A stretch of 64,000 bases of DNA, taken from positions 151,507 to 215,506 of the forward strand of contig JBGAIH010000004.1 in NCBI GenBank assembly GCA_044225675.1. Direction: 5' to 3'. Origin of the DNA: JACMQX01 sp044225675 (lineage in GTDB: Bacteria > Pseudomonadota > Gammaproteobacteria > Burkholderiales > Burkholderiaceae_C). Shown here one piece after another: positions 61,968 through 64,000 of this stretch (its first letter is position 1; every line of letters starts with the position of its first letter). The translations under genes and the position numbers were made by a program. The notes below the pieces were generated by a model, which searched no databases, was not told the origin of the DNA, and saw nothing but the letters and a program-made list of their open reading frames with translations.

Positions 61968-62738
61968 ATGAAATTTATTGAACTTCCCCCACGGACCACG
62001 CGCCACATTGCCGTGGAGTCTGTCAAGTCGCTCTTCATTGAGATGTTGTTCGACGAGACGCTTCTGTCAACCGGCACCGGCTTCATATGCCACGGCCACT
62101 CCGGAAGGCCCGCGCTTATCACGAACTGGCACAACGTGACAGGTCGGCATATTGAGACGAAGGCATTGATCGATACAAAACACGCAGCCATCCCTAATCG
62201 CATACGCATCCATCACAATTTACATCAACAGTTAGGCATGAAAGTGGCAACGATCGAGCCACTTCTCGATCCCTCGGGAGCAGCGCTTTGGTTGGAACAT
62301 CCGCTGAGTAACGAAAGATTTGACCTGGTTGCACTTCCTCTGACGAACCTAGCTGATGTGCAGTTGTATCCCTACAATCCCAACGATGGTTCTGATATGC
62401 GTGTTAGCGTTGCTGCACAGGCCAGTGTCATTGGATTTCCCTTTGGCATTCACGCTAACCAAACTGCGGTTTGGGCTACTGGGTTTATCGCCTCTGAACC
62501 GGAAATTGATTACCAAGGCCTGCCGATGTTTTTAATTGATTGCCGAACACGACCGGGGCAATCCGGCAGCGCAGTCGTGATCAAGAAAAGCGGATACACA
62601 GACACCGAGGGGAACACGGTATTTGGCAGCGAGGTCACCAAGCTTTTGGGAATTTACAGCGGCCGGGTGCGACATGATTCAGATTTGGGGCATGTATGGA
62701 AAACCTCTGCCATCGAAGAAGTTCTGAGAAATTTCTAA
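61968..62738 (+). CDS. Trypsin-like serine protease
   Basis: 256 residues. The catalytic triad is visible: H55 (ITNWHNVTG), D119 (ERFDLVALPL) and S199 (RPGQSGSAVV). There is no signal peptide or PDZ domain, so it should act in the cytoplasm, unlike DegP/HtrA. AGGA lies 5 nt before ATG. It is downstream of the membrane coiled-coil gene and probably shares its SOS-controlled promoter. Codon use is notably AT-richer than the core genes. A role in phage or stress response is inference. Confidence 0.8.
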   Translation: MKFIELPPRTTRHIAVESVKSLFIEMLFDETLLSTGTGFICHGHSGRPALITNWHNVTGRHIETKALIDTKHAAIPNRIRIHHNLHQQLGMKVATIEPLLDPSGAALWLEHPLSNERFDLVALPLTNLADVQLYPYNPNDGSDMRVSVAAQASVIGFPFGIHANQTAVWATGFIASEPEIDYQGLPMFLIDCRTRPGQSGSAVVIKKSGYTDTEGNTVFGSEVTKLLGIYSGRVRHDSDLGHVWKTSAIEEVLRNF

Positions 62739-62838
62739 GGCTACGCTGAAAAGGTCCACCAATTGGCCCTGTGATGCGTTGAGCGTTTCATGAAACAGCA
62801 AGCTTGCCATGGAAGCGGACAAGAACTTCGAGCAATTC

Positions 62839-63302
62839 CTAGGCCGCAGCGACCGTGCCGATTCCGGCGCCTATCAGGATGCCCGCTCCCGTGGTGACGA
62901 GCGGTACATCGCGAGTACAAATCTTTCCGTTGTAGCGACCTATAGGGTCGTTGGAGATTTTCCTCGCTGAATCCCCTGGTAGTTTGCAATCAAGTCGACC
63001 AATCGGGGTAAGTCCACGTCCGATGGCAGATTGGCCGCCTTGCGTGCGTACTCGCGCACGCAGGTTTCAAATTCGAGCGCCGCCGCGTTCGAAGAAATAC
63101 TGGCCGTCGTCGAAACAACGGCGGTAGGCCAAATCCCAAGAAATCGAACCTGTCTGCGCTCGACTGACAGAGGATGCTCATTGCCCCATTCGTCATACAA
63201 CTTCATGCGAAGGACGTCTTCAGGCTCGATGGCGCGAACCGCCTACTCCAATGAGTCGTAGGCCGAAACATCCAACCCGTCTTCGATCACAAAGTAGCGC
63301 AT
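62839..63302 (-). pseudogene. Small gene with in-frame amber codon and a frameshift
   Basis: From ATG 63302 the frame reads MRYFVIEDGLDVSAYDSLE, then TAG at 63245-63243, then continues AVRAIEPEDVLRMKLYDEWG and on through FLGIWPTAVVSTTASISS to a stop at 62940. Adding one G to the GGGG run near 62977 would extend it in frame through ISNDPIGRYNGKICTRDVPL and a Gly/Ala/Ile-rich hydrophobic end to TAG at 62839. The intact part from ATG 63206 is 88 residues. Family unknown. The stretch 62739-62838 before it shows nothing certain. Confidence 0.5.
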
Positions 63303-63413
63303 GTCGCGATCAGAAATGATGGCACATGTTGGTGTCAGTGGATTTCATTTGCCGCCGGCCTGTTGTGTATTGCCTTTCCATCTGGGCTACTGGTGATGAC
63401 ATCGCCATCCATC

Positions 63414-63716
63414 CTATTCAGGCTGACGCTCTAACGTCCAAGCGCTTTCCCGTTTGTTCACCACAAAGGTTGCTAGCTTTTTTCCAGATGCACCCCTCAT
63501 CCAGAAGGTCAAATAAGACCGCTCAGAGGAAATTCTGAATCCAACAAGCACCAGTCCTTCTACCTTGCCGAATTCCTTGACCGTATCGGCCGACTCTGAA
63601 ATTTGCTTCCGCGCAAACTCAACGTCCTTTGAAGTGGCGGCGAGATACCACGCTGCGCCAAATCCGATGCCACCCAAAGCAAACGCCGCCACCACGACAT
63701 AGGATTTAACTTTCAT
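63414..63716 (-). CDS. Small membrane-anchored hypothetical protein
   Basis: 100 residues. One N-terminal membrane helix at ~5-27 (YVVVAAFALGGIGFGAAWYL) and a periplasmic part with FRISSERSYLTFWMRGAS. No family recognised. ATG 63716 overlaps the stop of the upstream small reading frame by 4 bp (ATGA), suggesting coupled translation. Not an obvious lipoprotein. Confidence 0.55.
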   Translation of the reverse strand: MKVKSYVVVAAFALGGIGFGAAWYLAATSKDVEFARKQISESADTVKEFGKVEGLVLVGFRISSERSYLTFWMRGASGKKLATFVVNKRESAWTLERQPE

Positions 63717-63886
63717 TTTCTACGCCCTCTGTCATAAATCGAGCCTTGAATAGCCACTGACCCACCTACAGATGCACCAGTCTTGCCGCCGGGTGAGTAA
63801 CCGATACTTCCCTTCAGCGACGGGTCGATAAATTGACGACTTTCCCCGAAGTCATATCCCCTAGGGAAGGTCTGAACAACTCGCAA
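63713..63886 (-). CDS. Small hypothetical protein, possible TTG start
   Basis: 57 residues if it begins at TTG 63886: RVVQTFPRGYDFGESRQFID, then PSLKGSIGYSPGGKTGASVG and GSVAIQGSIYDRGRRK. The Gly/Ser-rich repeat-like end suggests a structural or polymorphic-toxin-associated protein, but no family is recognised. The frame stays open to the window edge, so it could instead be the C-terminus of a longer gene or the far side of a frameshift from the frame ending at 63814. Confidence 0.35.
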   Translation of the reverse strand: MRVVQTFPRGYDFGESRQFIDPSLKGSIGYSPGGKTGASVGGSVAIQGSIYDRGRRK

Positions 63887-64000
63887 ACGATGTCGATCTG
63901 ATCGTCCGAGCGCTGCGAGGATTGAAGGAATGCCCGGTCTGGAGCGTCTTCGAATGAGATTTCGAGGTCGTTCCGGGCCCTCAGGCCATCTTCGGACGGA
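63814..64000 (-). CDS. Partial hypothetical protein, C-terminal end
   Basis: Open from the window edge to TGA at 63816-63814, 61 codons: PSEDGLRARNDLEISFEDAP, then IDIVCELFRPSLGDMTSGK. The composition looks coding and acidic, unlike the other two minus frames over 63890-64000. Start lies beyond the window. No family recognised. It overlaps the small frame ending at 63713 in a different phase. Confidence 0.4.
   Translation of the reverse strand, partial: PSEDGLRARNDLEISFEDAPDRAFLQSSQRSDDQIDIVCELFRPSLGDMTSGKVVNLSTRR

Noticed and set aside
62745..62815. Possible IS21-type element end (GCTGAAAAGGTCCACC)
   Set aside because: It reminded me of transposon ends, but no transposase, terminal repeat pair or target duplication is visible.
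60590..64000. Second copy of the tRNA-Lys 3' end as attachment repeat
   Set aside because: I did not find it within the window; the island end must be further downstream if it exists.

Overview
The window is high-GC, gene-dense DNA that looks like a Burkholderiales (Comamonadaceae-like) chromosome. The evidence is the gene order: exbB-exbD-lpxK-Trm112-kdsB-adk, clpS-clpA, yebC-purD-LPLAT-hemF-nadD-rsfS-rlmH-maf-rng, and tolB-pal-cpoB next to tRNA-Lys. A Bug/TctC-type binding protein and an NADP isocitrate dehydrogenase of betaproteobacterial type fit the same picture. The genus cannot be fixed from sequence alone.

Layout. 0-14 kb is core: a partial DUF6152 protein, the envelope cluster adk/kdsB/lpxK/exbBD, xseA, sodB, a DUF192 protein, an Ala/Lys-rich exported protein, icd, a cold-shock protein, clpS-clpA and a ketopantoate reductase-like gene. 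14-25 kb is a catabolic island: a TctC binding protein, NtaA-type flavin monooxygenase, acyl-CoA ligase, citryl-CoA-lyase-like protein and a flavin reductase fused to an FCD sensor domain on the plus strand, with an HMG-CoA-lyase-like gene and a CaiB CoA-transferase on the minus strand. Both units have sigma-54 (-24/-12) promoters, and each carries GTTTCA direct repeats about 100 bp upstream. The adjacent PrpR-type sigma-54 activator is the obvious regulator. 25-36 kb is a pyrimidine cluster (URC1-like GTP cyclohydrolase II, URC4/DUF1688, upp, a BMP-type nucleoside ABC transporter, codA) interrupted by a brnT-brnA toxin-antitoxin pair.

36.1-42.7 kb is an accessory island, read leftward: a CesT-like type III chaperone with a TTG start, an amidohydrolase fold protein with a full metal-ligand set, and two tandem paralogous membrane proteins. 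The upstream paralog is broken by several frameshifts. These are probably type III effectors, but no secretion apparatus is in the window. 42.7-60.5 kb returns to core genes in a tightly overlapping run, then RNase G, two glycosyltransferases, MsbA, tolB-pal-cpoB, a YeeE/YedE transporter and tcdA.

At 60.59 kb tRNA-Lys(UUU) marks the edge of a lower-GC island that continues past the window end. It holds a near-perfect LexA box inside a promoter driving a membrane-anchored coiled-coil protein and a trypsin-like protease, followed by small minus-strand genes and two decayed ones. The most promising undescribed features are the flavin reductase-FCD fusion with its sigma-54 regulon, the chaperone-amidohydrolase-membrane protein effector operon, and the SOS-controlled protease pair.
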